NCBI RefSeq assembly: GCF_900156865.1
Contig: NZ_LT732529.1
Location: forward strand, 947,056-1,011,055
DNA length: 64,000 nt
DNA from: Litchfieldia sinesaloumensis
Lineage (GTDB): Bacteria > Bacillota > Bacilli > Bacillales > Bacillaceae_L
Reading direction: 5' to 3'
Below the pieces are notes generated by a model. It was given only the letters and a program-made list of their open reading frames with translations. It had not been told where the DNA came from and did no database searches. Each line of letters begins with the position of its first letter. Positions within the stretch are counted from its first letter, which is position 1. This document shows positions 36,729 through 46,550 of this stretch, piece by piece. Both the position numbers and the translations under genes were made by a program.

Positions 36729-37793
36729 ATGACAAGAGTAAATGTCCTTATTGTAGATGATTCAGCATTTATGAGGAAGCTTATTACTTCCTTTCTTCAG
36801 GAAGACCCGAGAATTAATGTTGTTGGCACTGCAAGAAACGGAATTGATGCACTTGATAAAATAAAAAAATACAATCCAGATGTTGTTACATTAGACGTTG
36901 AGATGCCCGAAATGAACGGAATAGAAGCATTACGACAGATCATGAACGAATATCCACGACCTGTTGTAATGCTTTCAAGTACAACAAAGGAAGGGGCTGA
37001 AAATACCCTACTTGCAATTCAATATGGAGCTGTTGATTTTATTTCAAAACCATCTGGTTCGATTTCAATGGATCTACACCTTATTAAAGATGAAATGGTG
37101 TCAAAAGTACTACTCGCAGGGAAGGTTAATGTTGATTTACTTAAAAAGCCATTGAATATACAAGAAGAAACTACTAATAAGTTAGTAGATTATAGTAAAA
37201 TAGAACTAGACTCAAATGTGAATGTTAAGAAAATTGTTTGTATGGGTACTTCTACAGGGGGGCCGAGAGCTTTGCAGCAGGTCCTTCCTAAATTTCCGAA
37301 GAATTTTCCTTCACCGATTGTCATCGTACAACATATGCCAGCGGGTTTTACAAAATCATTAGCCGATAGGCTTAACGGTTTATGTGAAATCACGGTAAAA
37401 GAAGCTGAAAATGGAGAGTTTCTAAAGGCAGGTACAGCTTATATAGCACCTGGTGGTTTCCATATGAAAATAAAAAAAATTGGTACTACTCTTGCAGTAA
37501 ATATTGATGAAACAGAAATTCGAAATGGACATAGACCTTCAGTTGATGTTTTATTTGAATCAATTAGTGAGATTAAGGGAATTCCAAAGATTGCTGTAAT
37601 TATGACCGGTATGGGTTCAGATGGTTCAAATGGGTTGATAAAACTTAAAGAAACTGGACAAGTGTTTTCAATTGCGGAATCGAAAGATACCTCTATCGTT
37701 TTTGGTATGCCAAAAGCCGCAATTGAAACTAATTTAGTTGATAAGGTTGATAATTTAGACGATATAGCGAGTACCGTGCTTCGTTTTACATAA
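36729..37793 (+). CDS. cheB: Chemotaxis methylesterase CheB
   Basis: CheB removes methyl groups from chemoreceptors and deamidates them when phosphorylated. The 354-residue protein has a receiver domain (D10, D11, phosphorylated D56) and a methylesterase domain with the catalytic triad Ser175 (GTSTGG), His202 (VQHMPAGF) and Asp298 (GMGSDGSNG). The frame starts at GTG 36708 within flhG, but GGAG (36718-36721) favours ATG 36729 over the adjacent ATG 36726. Confidence 0.96.
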   Translation: MTRVNVLIVDDSAFMRKLITSFLQEDPRINVVGTARNGIDALDKIKKYNPDVVTLDVEMPEMNGIEALRQIMNEYPRPVVMLSSTTKEGAENTLLAIQYGAVDFISKPSGSISMDLHLIKDEMVSKVLLAGKVNVDLLKKPLNIQEETTNKLVDYSKIELDSNVNVKKIVCMGTSTGGPRALQQVLPKFPKNFPSPIVIVQHMPAGFTKSLADRLNGLCEITVKEAENGEFLKAGTAYIAPGGFHMKIKKIGTTLAVNIDETEIRNGHRPSVDVLFESISEIKGIPKIAVIMTGMGSDGSNGLIKLKETGQVFSIAESKDTSIVFGMPKAAIETNLVDKVDNLDDIASTVLRFT

Positions 37794-37810
37794 GTAAAGG
37801 GGTGGATTTG

Positions 37811-39850
37811 ATGGATATGGATCAATATTTAGAGGTGTTTATTGAGGAAAGTAAAGAACATCTACAGGCATGTAATGAGCATTTACTGCAATTAGAAAAG
37901 GAACCTGAGAACATTTCAATTGTAAATGAAATTTTTCGTTCGGCCCATACGTTAAAAGGGATGTCAGCTACAATGGGATATGAGGACCTTGCAAGCCTTA
38001 CACATCAGATGGAAAACGTTCTAGATGGGATTCGTAATATGAAAATAAAAGTTACACCGTCCCTTTTAGATATTGTTTTTAAAGCGGTTGATTATTTGGA
38101 GGAGATGATTTTTTCAATTACCGATGGTGGTGATGGAAAGAAAAATGTTTCTGATGTTGTTTCGTTATTAAAGAAAATTGAAAGTGGAGAAGAATTTTCT
38201 GATTCAAGTACCACTGATTCTATTGAATCTATATCTATAGATAAACTTACAACAGTAAAATCAACATATGATGATTTTGAATTGACAGTCATTCAACAAT
38301 CAAAAGAGCAAGGATTTAATTGTTATGAGATAACGGTATGTTTGGTTAATGACTGTTTATTAAAGGCAGCCCGTGTATTTATGGTGTTTGAGGTCCTTGA
38401 ACAAGTTGGCGAAATTATCAAGTCAATACCATCAGTAGATCAACTTGAAGAAGAGTTGTTTCAAAATGAATTTAATGTAACGCTTGTATCTACGGAAACA
38501 GCTGAGGTAATTAAAAAACGAATTATGAAGGTCTCTGAAGTTGAGAATGTTATCGTTCATGATTTTGATTCAATGGCTCAGGTCGATGATCTTTTGGAAG
38601 CAGAGGCTGAAGTTGCCCCAGCAATCATGGAAACAGAAGAGAAACAAAAATCTGAAACTGCAGAAACGCCTTCGACTAAATCAAGCAATAAACAAGGTGG
38701 AAATCACAAGACAATTAGAGTCAACATCGAAAGACTAGATATTCTGATGAACCTTTTTGAAGAACTTGTCATCGACCGTGGACGCTTAGAACAAATATCT
38801 AAGGATCTCAATCATTCTGAGTTGAATGAGACAGTTGAAAGAATGTCTAGAATTTCTGGAGATTTGCAAAATATTATCCTAACTATGAGAATGGTTCCAG
38901 TTGAAACGGTATTTAATCGTTTCCCACGTATGGTTCGGCAGTTAGCGAAAGACTTGGATAAAAAAATAAATCTACAAATCATAGGGGCAGAAACGGAATT
39001 AGACCGAACTGTCATTGATGAAATAGGTGATCCACTTGTTCACCTTTTACGAAATGCACTTGATCATGGAATTGAAACACCAGACATCAGATTGCAAGAA
39101 GGTAAAAGTGAGGAAGGTACAGTTATATTACGTGCCTATCATAGTGGAAATCATGTCTTTATCGAAATTGAGGATGATGGTGCAGGGATTAGCAGAGAAA
39201 AAGTTATTCAAAAGGCTATTACTAAGGGGCTTATTACCGCAAAAGCAGGAGAGGCTTTAACAGATAGCCAGGTGTTTGATTTTATTTTTTCTTCAGGTTT
39301 TTCAACTGCTGAAAAGGTCTCAGGCGTATCGGGACGTGGTGTTGGGCTAGACGTTGTGAAAAACACAATTGAGGCATTAGGTGGCGCAATTACAATTCAT
39401 TCAGCGATTGGAAAAGGATCAGTATTTTCTATCCAACTACCGCTCACATTATCAATCATATCGGTTATGTTAGTAGAGGTTCAGAAGGAAAAATACGCAA
39501 TTCCACTATCTTCAATAATCGAAACAGCAATAATTAAGAAAAGTGAAATTCTTCATGCACATAATCAGAAAGTGATAGATTTCAGAGGAAAGGTCGTACC
39601 ACTAGTAAACTTAAAAGATATATTTGACGTCCCGACCGTCACTGAAGAAGATGATTATGTGTCAGTTGTAATTGTGAAAAAAGGTGATAAGTCTGCTGGT
39701 CTAATTGTAGATTCCTTCATTGGTCAGCAAGAGATTGTGTTGAAATCGTTAGGGAATTATTTAACGAATGTATTTGCTATATCAGGAGCAACGATACTTG
39801 GAGATGGACAGGTAGCACTTATTATCGACTGTAATGCGTTAATAAAATAA
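37811..39850 (+). CDS. cheA: Chemotaxis histidine kinase CheA
   Basis: CheA phosphorylates CheY and CheB in response to receptor signals. The 679-residue protein shows P1 with phosphorylated His46 (RSAHTLKGMSA), P2 (about 140-280), a dimerisation helix pair P3 (TIRVNIERLDILMNLFEELV), the ATP-binding P4 (LLRNALDHGIE, DDGAGI, GRGVGLDVV) and a CheW-like P5 (about 550-679). AAGGGG (37797-37802) is eight bases before ATG 37811. The longer frame from GTG 37802 overlaps this site. Confidence 0.97.
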   Translation: MDMDQYLEVFIEESKEHLQACNEHLLQLEKEPENISIVNEIFRSAHTLKGMSATMGYEDLASLTHQMENVLDGIRNMKIKVTPSLLDIVFKAVDYLEEMIFSITDGGDGKKNVSDVVSLLKKIESGEEFSDSSTTDSIESISIDKLTTVKSTYDDFELTVIQQSKEQGFNCYEITVCLVNDCLLKAARVFMVFEVLEQVGEIIKSIPSVDQLEEELFQNEFNVTLVSTETAEVIKKRIMKVSEVENVIVHDFDSMAQVDDLLEAEAEVAPAIMETEEKQKSETAETPSTKSSNKQGGNHKTIRVNIERLDILMNLFEELVIDRGRLEQISKDLNHSELNETVERMSRISGDLQNIILTMRMVPVETVFNRFPRMVRQLAKDLDKKINLQIIGAETELDRTVIDEIGDPLVHLLRNALDHGIETPDIRLQEGKSEEGTVILRAYHSGNHVFIEIEDDGAGISREKVIQKAITKGLITAKAGEALTDSQVFDFIFSSGFSTAEKVSGVSGRGVGLDVVKNTIEALGGAITIHSAIGKGSVFSIQLPLTLSIISVMLVEVQKEKYAIPLSSIIETAIIKKSEILHAHNQKVIDFRGKVVPLVNLKDIFDVPTVTEEDDYVSVVIVKKGDKSAGLIVDSFIGQQEIVLKSLGNYLTNVFAISGATILGDGQVALIIDCNALIK

Positions 39851-39880
39851 TTATATAGCTTTATTAAGGGGAGAGAATGA

Positions 39881-40342
39881 ATGTCTGAACAAGCAGAGAT
39901 GTTAAAAGTAATTGTTTTTTCACTACTTGATGAGGAATACGGTATCCCAGTTTCCCAAGTACGATCAATTGAGAAAGTCCAGCATATTACTCGTGTGCCA
40001 AGAACTGCACCATTTGTTAAGGGTGTTATAAATTTAAGAGGTGTCGTTACCCCAATCATTGACTTACGAACACGTTTTGCGATGCCTGAAACTGCCTACA
40101 AGGATAGTACCAGAATTATCATTGTCGCTACAGAGGACGTAGAGGTAGGGTTAATTGTCGATACAGCTAACGATGTAATGGATATACCTGTTGACACAAT
40201 TGAGCCGCCACCAGAGATTGTAGGTAGTGTAGAAATTGAATACTTAGAAGGAGTAGCAAAATTGGATAAAAGACTACTTATCTTATTAAACTTAGATAGG
40301 GTTCTTAATCCAGATATCGTAAAGGAAAAGATTAAAGGGTAA
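39881..40342 (+). CDS. cheW: Chemotaxis coupling protein CheW
   Basis: CheW links CheA to chemoreceptors. The 153-residue protein is one CheW-type double beta-barrel: VIVFSLLDEEYGIPVSQVRSIE at the N-terminus, VKGVINLRGVVTPIIDLR in the middle and YLEGVAKLDKRLLILLNL near the end. AGGGGAGAG precedes ATG 39881. It follows cheA after 30 bases. Confidence 0.97.
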   Translation: MSEQAEMLKVIVFSLLDEEYGIPVSQVRSIEKVQHITRVPRTAPFVKGVINLRGVVTPIIDLRTRFAMPETAYKDSTRIIIVATEDVEVGLIVDTANDVMDIPVDTIEPPPEIVGSVEIEYLEGVAKLDKRLLILLNLDRVLNPDIVKEKIKG

Positions 40343-40347
40343 TTGCT

Positions 40348-40995
40348 ATGACATTTTTTCAACGTATTAATTCCACACATTTAGATATTTTAAAAGAGAT
40401 TGGCAATATAGGGGCAGGTCATTCTGCTACTGCCCTTTCAAAGCTTTTGAATCGAAAAATAGATATGCAGGTACCAAATGTAAAGATTGTTTCTTTTGAT
40501 GAAATGATGGAGTCTGCTGGTGGTTCTGATAATGTAGTTGCAGCTATCTTCCTTCGAATTGAAGGGGATTTAACAGGTAATATGTTTTTTATATTACAGC
40601 TTCCACAAGCAACAAAACTAATTCAGGATTTATTGGGTGATGAGCATTTTACCTTTGAAAGTGAAGGTAAGCATGAAATGGGAATCTCTGCTTTTCAAGA
40701 GGTCGGAAATATTTTATCGGGTTCCTATCTTACTTCATTATCCGATTTTACCGGTTTAAATTTATATCCGTCTGTTCCAGGTTTTTCGATAGACATGGTT
40801 GGTGCAATTATTGGATATGGTTTACTGGAACTCTCGCAGGTAAGTGATTTTGCAATTGTAATCGAAACAGCGATTAATGAATCTGAAAATCTTGAAAACA
40901 ATAATATAAATGGGCACTTTTTACTGTTGCCAGATCCTGATTCATTTGAAAAAGTCTTTCTTGCATTAGGAGTTCAAACAAATGACAGAGACTAA
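40348..40995 (+). CDS. cheC: CheY-P phosphatase CheC
   Basis: CheC dephosphorylates CheY-P and binds CheD. Both family phosphatase motifs are intact in the 215-residue protein: D-x3-E-x2-N in DILKEIGN and S-x3-E-x2-N in SAFQEVGN. No C-terminal SpoA domain is present, which separates CheC from FliY. The start ATG 40348 is five bases after cheW. The end overlaps cheD by 14 bases, fitting the known CheC-CheD complex. Confidence 0.96.
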   Translation: MTFFQRINSTHLDILKEIGNIGAGHSATALSKLLNRKIDMQVPNVKIVSFDEMMESAGGSDNVVAAIFLRIEGDLTGNMFFILQLPQATKLIQDLLGDEHFTFESEGKHEMGISAFQEVGNILSGSYLTSLSDFTGLNLYPSVPGFSIDMVGAIIGYGLLELSQVSDFAIVIETAINESENLENNNINGHFLLLPDPDSFEKVFLALGVQTNDRD

Positions 40996-41479
40996 TCAAG
41001 TAATTAAAGTTGGGATAGCTGACATGAATGTTATTACTGCTCCAGATTTAATTCGAACATCGGGATTAGGTTCATGTGTAGGGGTTGTCATTTATGATCA
41101 GGCCAAAAAGGTAGCAGGACTTGCCCATATCATGTTACCGAGTTCAGCATCTACAAAAGCAGGCAACTTAAATATTGCAAAATATGCTGATACTGCTATT
41201 GAGGAGCTTATCCAACGAATTATTAAAATTGGTGGGAGAGCCAAGAGTTTAAAGGCAAAAATTGCGGGTGGAGCTCAAATGTTCCATTTTCAAACTGGAA
41301 GCGATATTATGAGAATCGGTCCTCGAAATGTAGAGGCAGTTGAAGCAGAATTACAGCGATTTAACATACTTGTAGTTGCTTCGGAAGTTGGTGGAAGCAA
41401 TGGTCGGACAATTGAATTTGATCCTGCTACAGCGATTCTTAAAATTCGAACAGTAAATAAAGGTATTAAGGAAATATAA
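40982..41479 (+). CDS. cheD: Chemoreceptor glutamine deamidase CheD
   Basis: CheD deamidates receptor glutamines and is sequestered by CheC. The 165-residue protein has the catalytic cysteine in [13 protein letters not shown] and the histidine in AGLAHIMLP, with KIAGGAQMF in the second half. The ATG lies inside cheC. sigD follows after 42 bases with GGAGGAG. Confidence 0.96.
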   Translation: MTETNQVIKVGIADMNVITAPDLIRTSGLGSCVGVVIYDQAKKVAGLAHIMLPSSASTKAGNLNIAKYADTAIEELIQRIIKIGGRAKSLKAKIAGGAQMFHFQTGSDIMRIGPRNVEAVEAELQRFNILVVASEVGGSNGRTIEFDPATAILKIRTVNKGIKEI

Positions 41480-41521
41480 GCAGGCAAAAATAACTAAACG
41501 TTAGAGTAAAGGAGGAGTAGA

Positions 41522-42289
41522 ATGTCCAGATTATCAAACTCAGATCATCAGGAATATTGGCAGAAATGGACCGAGTCTCGAGACTCAGATGCGGGGGATG
41601 TCCTGGTTAGAAAATATATGCCTCTCGTTTCATATCATGTGCAGCGAATCTCAGTCACACTTCCCAAAAGTGTAAATAAAGATGACCTAAAAAGTCTCGC
41701 GATGATTGGTTTATATGATGCTCTGGAAAAATTCGATCCTTCTCGTGATTTAAAATTTGATACATATGCTTCTTTTCGGATTCGAGGAGCAATTATTGAT
41801 GGTCTTAGAAAAGAAGATTGGTTACCTAGAAGCTCAAGAGAAAAATCAAAAAAAGTGGAAGCTGCTATTGAAAGACTTGAGCAAAACCTGATGAGAAATG
41901 CAACGTTACCGGAAATTGCAGCAGAAGTCGGAATGACCGAAGATGATGTATATCAAACAATGAATGAGGGTTTCTTTGCCAATGTTCTTTCAATGGATGA
42001 TTATCAACATGATGATGAAACTAATGAAAAATCAGCGTTTTCAATAAAGGATCATTCAACATTAACACCAGAAGAACATATCGTAAAAAAAGAGATACTA
42101 AACCAATTAGTGAATGTCATTAAACAATTGAATGAGAAAGAACAGCTTATTATTAGTTTGTTTTATAAAGAAGAACTTACATTAACTGAAATTGGTCAGG
42201 TTATGGGGCTTTCTACATCTAGAATATCTCAAATTCACTCAAAGGCTCTTTTTAAGCTGAAGGGAATCTTACAAAAACACATCCATTAA
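41522..42289 (+). CDS. sigD: Flagellar sigma factor SigD (FliA family)
   Basis: SigD directs RNA polymerase to late flagellar, chemotaxis and autolysin genes. The 255-residue protein has region 2 (LKSLAMIGLYDALEKFDP, FDTYASFRIRGAIIDGLR), region 3 (PRSSREKSKKVEAAIERLE) and region 4 with a helix-turn-helix (TLTEIGQVMGLSTSRISQI). GGAGGAG precedes ATG 41522. Its position near the distal end of a long operon matters in B. subtilis, where transcript level decreases along fla/che and influences the motile fraction of cells. Confidence 0.97.
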   Translation: MSRLSNSDHQEYWQKWTESRDSDAGDVLVRKYMPLVSYHVQRISVTLPKSVNKDDLKSLAMIGLYDALEKFDPSRDLKFDTYASFRIRGAIIDGLRKEDWLPRSSREKSKKVEAAIERLEQNLMRNATLPEIAAEVGMTEDDVYQTMNEGFFANVLSMDDYQHDDETNEKSAFSIKDHSTLTPEEHIVKKEILNQLVNVIKQLNEKEQLIISLFYKEELTLTEIGQVMGLSTSRISQIHSKALFKLKGILQKHIH

Positions 42290-42314
42290 TTAGGTGCAAA
42301 AAGGTGGGAGGACT

Positions 42315-43670
42315 GTGGCGGAAATAGAATTAATAGTGTCCAAAGACAAGTTTACGGTACACCTCAACGTTATTAATGATACTCTACCACTAGATTTCGA
42401 GGAGATTGATGTGTATTCATTGCTGTCTAAGCAGGGAATTTCATTCGGTATAAAACGAGATGTGATTTCTAAGATGATTTCAGATCCTGAGACCTCACTA
42501 TTTCCTTTGTTAGTCGCTGAAGGAGAAGCGCCAACAAAAGGTAAAGATGGCTTTATAAAACTAGAATCAGGTGAAAAGAAACATGATCGTCATTCACCTG
42601 ATATCTTAAATTTTCGTAATGTACGCAAAATACCATCTGTAAGAGCTGGACAACTTATAGCAACAGTTTATCCGAACAAACCAGGAAATCCAGGAAGAAA
42701 TGTACTTGGGCAACCTATTCAAGCAACAAGTGGTAAACCTTACTCTTTGAAACTTGGAAAAAATGTTGTTGAAACCAATGGGAAGATTTATGCCACAATA
42801 GATGGACAGATTAGCCTCTCTGGGAAAAAAATGAGTGTCCTTCCAGTATTTGAAGTGAATGGTGATTTAAACCTAAAAACAGGCAATATTGATTTTATTG
42901 GAAATGTAACGATTAATGGCAATGTGCCTAGCGACTACCGCATAAAAGCAGGTGGAAACATCTCGGTATATGGAATTGTTGAAGGAGCTCATTTAGATGC
43001 AGGAGGTTCCATCTATATTTCAGGTGGCATCGCAGGCTTTACCAAGGCCAAGGTACATGCTGAAGGTGATATTATTGCCTCTTATTTAAATCAATGCCAA
43101 GTATATGCAGGAAACAACATTGAAGTAACGGGATTAATCTTACATAGCATATGTGATGCAAAGTGCGATGTTCGCTCAATGAGTAGTATAATTGGGGGCC
43201 AAATAGTAGCCGGGAATCATGTGTATTCAAAGGACATAGGAAACACTTTACATACAAAAACAGAGATACATATCCGGGAGAGTAATCACCCAAATGAAGA
43301 AGAGAAAAGGCTTCGGATGGAGATTGAGACAATTAAAGCTCAACTTCAAAAAGTATATCTAATTCTTCAAAAGTTAACAGAAAAGTATAAAAGAACATCT
43401 ACGCTTTCAGAAGATGAAATTCTACTACTTAGAAGAGATAAACTCACACAAACGGAGCTAACCAAAAAATTAGCAGAATTAGAGTCTGAATTAGATACTA
43501 CTACAATTAAACAACATGAAGCCATTACTACTTCCATAACTGCAACGGGAGGTCTCTACCCTAACGTCCATGTCCAGTTTGGAAAGTACCAAAGAATTAT
43601 AAACCAGCAATTTCGCTCTGTAATAGTGCAATTATTAAATAAGGAAATAACTATTTACAATCTTTCATAA
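42315..43670 (+). CDS. fapA: FapA family (DUF342) protein
   Basis: 451 residues. The centre (about 180-300) is a right-handed beta-helix of short repeats (GNVTINGNV, GGNISVYGIVEGA, GGSIYISGGIAGF, EGDIIASYL), diagnostic of FapA/DUF342. It is followed by a coiled coil (about 325-400, EEEKRLRMEIETIKAQLQKV). FapA affects polar targeting of HubP in Vibrio; its role in Bacillaceae is not known to me. GTG 42315 with AAGGTGGGAGG is preferred over GTG 42294, which has no ribosome binding site. In B. subtilis sigD is followed directly by swrB, so this is an extra gene. Confidence 0.85.
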   Translation: MAEIELIVSKDKFTVHLNVINDTLPLDFEEIDVYSLLSKQGISFGIKRDVISKMISDPETSLFPLLVAEGEAPTKGKDGFIKLESGEKKHDRHSPDILNFRNVRKIPSVRAGQLIATVYPNKPGNPGRNVLGQPIQATSGKPYSLKLGKNVVETNGKIYATIDGQISLSGKKMSVLPVFEVNGDLNLKTGNIDFIGNVTINGNVPSDYRIKAGGNISVYGIVEGAHLDAGGSIYISGGIAGFTKAKVHAEGDIIASYLNQCQVYAGNNIEVTGLILHSICDAKCDVRSMSSIIGGQIVAGNHVYSKDIGNTLHTKTEIHIRESNHPNEEEKRLRMEIETIKAQLQKVYLILQKLTEKYKRTSTLSEDEILLLRRDKLTQTELTKKLAELESELDTTTIKQHEAITTSITATGGLYPNVHVQFGKYQRIINQQFRSVIVQLLNKEITIYNLS

Positions 43671-43695
43671 ATAAGAATCGGAAGAAGTGAATCCT

Positions 43696-43998
43696 TTGAG
43701 TCTAAAATTAGTCGAATTACAGGTTGCAATTCCTAGAACACAAGATGCAGGAAAACTTCATGAACAACTAATGATGCGCGGGCAACATATGCAAGAACAT
43801 ATTTCGGCTGAAACCGAAAAGATGGAAAAGAGAAATCGACAAAGTGTTAACGAGAAGAACAAATCAGAAAACGCACAACTACAGAAGGATTCTTCTTCAA
43901 ATAATTTAAAACATCCTCAACAGAAGACCGAAAGCCCAGAACAGGAAGAAAAAGAACAACATCCCTACAAGGGTAACTTTATTGATTTCATGGGATAG
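43696..43998 (+). CDS. Small hydrophilic protein of unknown function in the fla/che operon
   Basis: About 100 residues, not recognised. The first third (SLKLVELQVAIPRTQDAGKL) looks ordered and ends a hydrophobic strand; the rest is strongly charged and rich in Gln, Lys, Glu and Ser, probably helical or unfolded. It ends YKGNFIDFMG, which could be a docking tail. The frame opens at GTG 43687; I chose TTG 43696 because GGAAG and GTGA lie upstream, but the start is uncertain. It sits between fapA and swrB, 11 bases before swrB, so a motility-related role is only a guess. Confidence 0.65.
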   Translation: MSLKLVELQVAIPRTQDAGKLHEQLMMRGQHMQEHISAETEKMEKRNRQSVNEKNKSENAQLQKDSSSNNLKHPQQKTESPEQEEKEQHPYKGNFIDFMG

Positions 43999-44009
43999 AG
44001 GGAATAGGA

Positions 44010-44564
44010 ATGACAACCATTTTATTAATACTTTGCTTTGCGTTACTAGCATTAGCGTTTTTTTTAATTATTCTTTTGTATCTTAAAATTTCACAATTAA
44101 AAGATGTTGAAAAGAAACAAGAACGCTTATTAAAAGAATTTGAACATGTCATCACCTCATATGTGATGGAAATCAAAGAAGAGAATGAAGTGTTTTTAAA
44201 TCGAATTAAACATATGAACCAACCTAACAATGACGAAAAGATTCAGGAGAGAGATGGCCCTAATCCAGAAGAGAAATCTGATAATAAAAGAGTAGATTTA
44301 ATTGAATTGGAATTAACTTCGGATGATCTACAGGACCTTCTACCATCTAATTATGATGAGGAAGAAGAATTGAAGGAACAAAAGCTAACAGAAACAGACA
44401 ATAAAGAAGAGTCATCCGAAAAAGATGCAAAAAATGTAGAAATTCTTTTCAAAGATATCGAACACCTTATTAAACTTGGTCTTTCTTATGAAGAAATTGC
44501 CAAAAAGTTAAATAAAGGTAAGACTGAAATTGAGCTTTTACACAAATTTCGTCAAAACCACTAA
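44010..44564 (+). CDS. swrB: SwrB-like protein (YlxL)
   Basis: 184 residues: an N-terminal membrane helix (about 3-26), a coiled coil (about 27-75), an acidic linker, and a C-terminal helix-turn-helix-like segment (HLIKLGLSYEEIAKKLNKGKTEIELL). This architecture and the position after sigD and before rpsB match B. subtilis SwrB, which activates the flagellar export apparatus through FliG and FliP. Sequence conservation outside the ends is low in this family, so the call leans on architecture and context. AGGGAATAGGA precedes ATG 44010. Confidence 0.82.
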   Translation: MTTILLILCFALLALAFFLIILLYLKISQLKDVEKKQERLLKEFEHVITSYVMEIKEENEVFLNRIKHMNQPNNDEKIQERDGPNPEEKSDNKRVDLIELELTSDDLQDLLPSNYDEEEELKEQKLTETDNKEESSEKDAKNVEILFKDIEHLIKLGLSYEEIAKKLNKGKTEIELLHKFRQNH

Positions 44565-44570
44565 TTTTTC

Positions 44571-44599
44571 TTGATTGAAGGTTACGATTGTGATATATT
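44571..44599 (+). promoter_or_regulatory. SigA-type promoter for rpsB
   Basis: TTGATT (44571-44576, four of six) and TATATT (44594-44599, five of six) with a 17-base spacer. The start would be near 44606, giving a leader of about 106 bases that contains the two-tier stem at 44621-44680. No terminator was seen between swrB and this promoter. Confidence 0.6.
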
Positions 44600-44620
44600 A
44601 ATTTTTGGTGTTATTACACA

Positions 44621-44680
44621 CGTTCATAGATTTAAGCAATGGTGCTGGTAAAACAGTTTTGTTTAAAGATGATATGAACG
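44621..44680 (+). promoter_or_regulatory. Two-tier RNA stem in the rpsB leader (candidate S2 autoregulatory element)
   Basis: CGTTCATA (44621-44628) pairs perfectly with TATGAACG (44673-44680). Inside it TTTAAGCAA (44631-44639) pairs with TTGTTTAAA (44659-44667) with one G-U. An apical GCTG/CAGT may add a third stem. The outer arm ends in the first G of GGAGG (44680-44684); a second AGGAGG at 44698-44703 is the real ribosome binding site. Ribosomal protein leaders of this kind often bind the encoded protein; that is inference here. Confidence 0.6.
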
Positions 44681-44699
44681 GAGGAAAAAAAACCATTAG

Positions 44700-45410
<711 letters not shown>

Positions 45411-45416
45411 TGAGCG

Positions 45417-45455
45417 AAAGGTGATAAGAGGGTTATGCCTTTTATCACCTTTTTT
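45417..45455 (+). terminator. Rho-independent terminator of rpsB
   Basis: AAAGGTGATAA (45417-45427) pairs perfectly with TTATCACCTTT (45442-45452), then more T. Some read-through into tsf is likely, as the two genes are co-transcribed in many bacteria. Confidence 0.85.
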
Positions 45456-45479
45456 AAAGAAGATGACTAGATCTTCTTT
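45456..45479 (+). promoter_or_regulatory. Second hairpin directly after the rpsB terminator
   Basis: AAAGAAGAT (45456-45464) pairs perfectly with ATCTTCTTT (45471-45479) around GACTAG. It abuts the first terminator and is followed by AGAATTATATATTTTTACG, a broken T-rich run. The remaining 115 bases before tsf hold no gene; CATAAT at 45507 and TATAAC at 45526 are possible -10 boxes without good partners. Confidence 0.5.
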
Positions 45480-45594
45480 AGAATTATATATTTTTACGAA
45501 TTAAGTCATAATAGATACAGATTGTTATAACTTTTTTATGGCTTTGCACAAAACAAATGATTAAAGTACATAGTGTCTTAAGGAGGAAAACATA

Positions 45595-46476
45595 ATGGCA
45601 GTTACTGCACAAATGGTAAAAGAGCTCCGTGAAAAAACTGGAGCAGGTATGATGGATTGTAAGAAGGCTCTTACAGAAACTGATGGAGATATGGAAAAAG
45701 CAATTGATTACCTTCGTGAAAAAGGTATTGCAAAGGCTGCGAAAAAAGGTGACCGTATTGCTGCTGAAGGTTTAACTTCTATTGAAGTTCAAGGTAACGA
45801 GGCGGTAATTTTAGAAGTTAACTCTGAAACAGACTTTGTTTCAAAGAACGAAGGTTTCAAAACTCTAGTAAAAGAATTAGGTGCTCATCTATTAGCGAAA
45901 AAGCCTGCTAACGTTGAAGAAGCAATGGAACAAAAAATGGACAACGGTTCAACTGTTTCTGAGTATGTAAATGCTTCAATTGCAAAAATAGGTGAAAAAC
46001 TATCACTTCGTCGTTTTGAAGTTGTTACTAAAGAAGATGGTGATGCATTCGGAGCATACCTTCACATGGGTGGACGTATCGGCGTACTAACAGTTCTTGG
46101 TGGTACTTCGGATGAAAGTGCTGCGAAAGACGTTGCAATGCATATTGCTGCAGTAAATCCTAAATATGTAACACGTGACCAAGTTTCTGCTGAAGAAGTT
46201 GAACGTGAGCGTGAAGTGTTAACACAACAAGCATTAAATGAAGGAAAACCAGAAAATATCGTAGCGAAGATGGTTGAAGGACGTCTAAGTAAGTTTTTTG
46301 AAGACATTTGTCTTCTTGACCAAAGCTTTGTTAAGGACCCAGATCAAAAAGTACGCAAATTTGTTGAATCTAAGGGTGCTACAGTGAAGAGCTTTGTTCG
46401 TTACGAAGTTGGTGAAGGTATCGAGAAACGTCAAGATAACTTTGCTGAAGAAGTAATGAGCCAAGTGAAGAAGTAA
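45595..46476 (+). CDS. tsf: Elongation factor Ts
   Basis: EF-Ts recharges EF-Tu by releasing GDP. The 293-residue protein begins with a UBA-like domain ([22 protein letters not shown]), followed by the conserved [13 protein letters not shown] near residue 80 and the core ending in [22 protein letters not shown] lies upstream of ATG 45595. A strong terminator follows. Confidence 0.98.
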   Translation: MAVTAQMVKELREKTGAGMMDCKKALTETDGDMEKAIDYLREKGIAKAAKKGDRIAAEGLTSIEVQGNEAVILEVNSETDFVSKNEGFKTLVKELGAHLLAKKPANVEEAMEQKMDNGSTVSEYVNASIAKIGEKLSLRRFEVVTKEDGDAFGAYLHMGGRIGVLTVLGGTSDESAAKDVAMHIAAVNPKYVTRDQVSAEEVEREREVLTQQALNEGKPENIVAKMVEGRLSKFFEDICLLDQSFVKDPDQKVRKFVESKGATVKSFVRYEVGEGIEKRQDNFAEEVMSQVKK

Positions 46477-46485
46477 AAAGAAAAC

Positions 46486-46514
46486 AGGGAACACTTCATG
46501 TGTTCCCTCTTTTT
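46486..46514 (+). terminator. Rho-independent terminator of tsf
   Basis: AGGGAACAC (46486-46494) pairs perfectly with GTGTTCCCT (46500-46508), loop TTCAT, then CTTTTTG. The repeat at 46551 begins 37 bases later. Confidence 0.9.
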
Positions 46515-46550
46515 GAAGATAAGAAAGTAAAAATTTCGTATCTAGTATTC

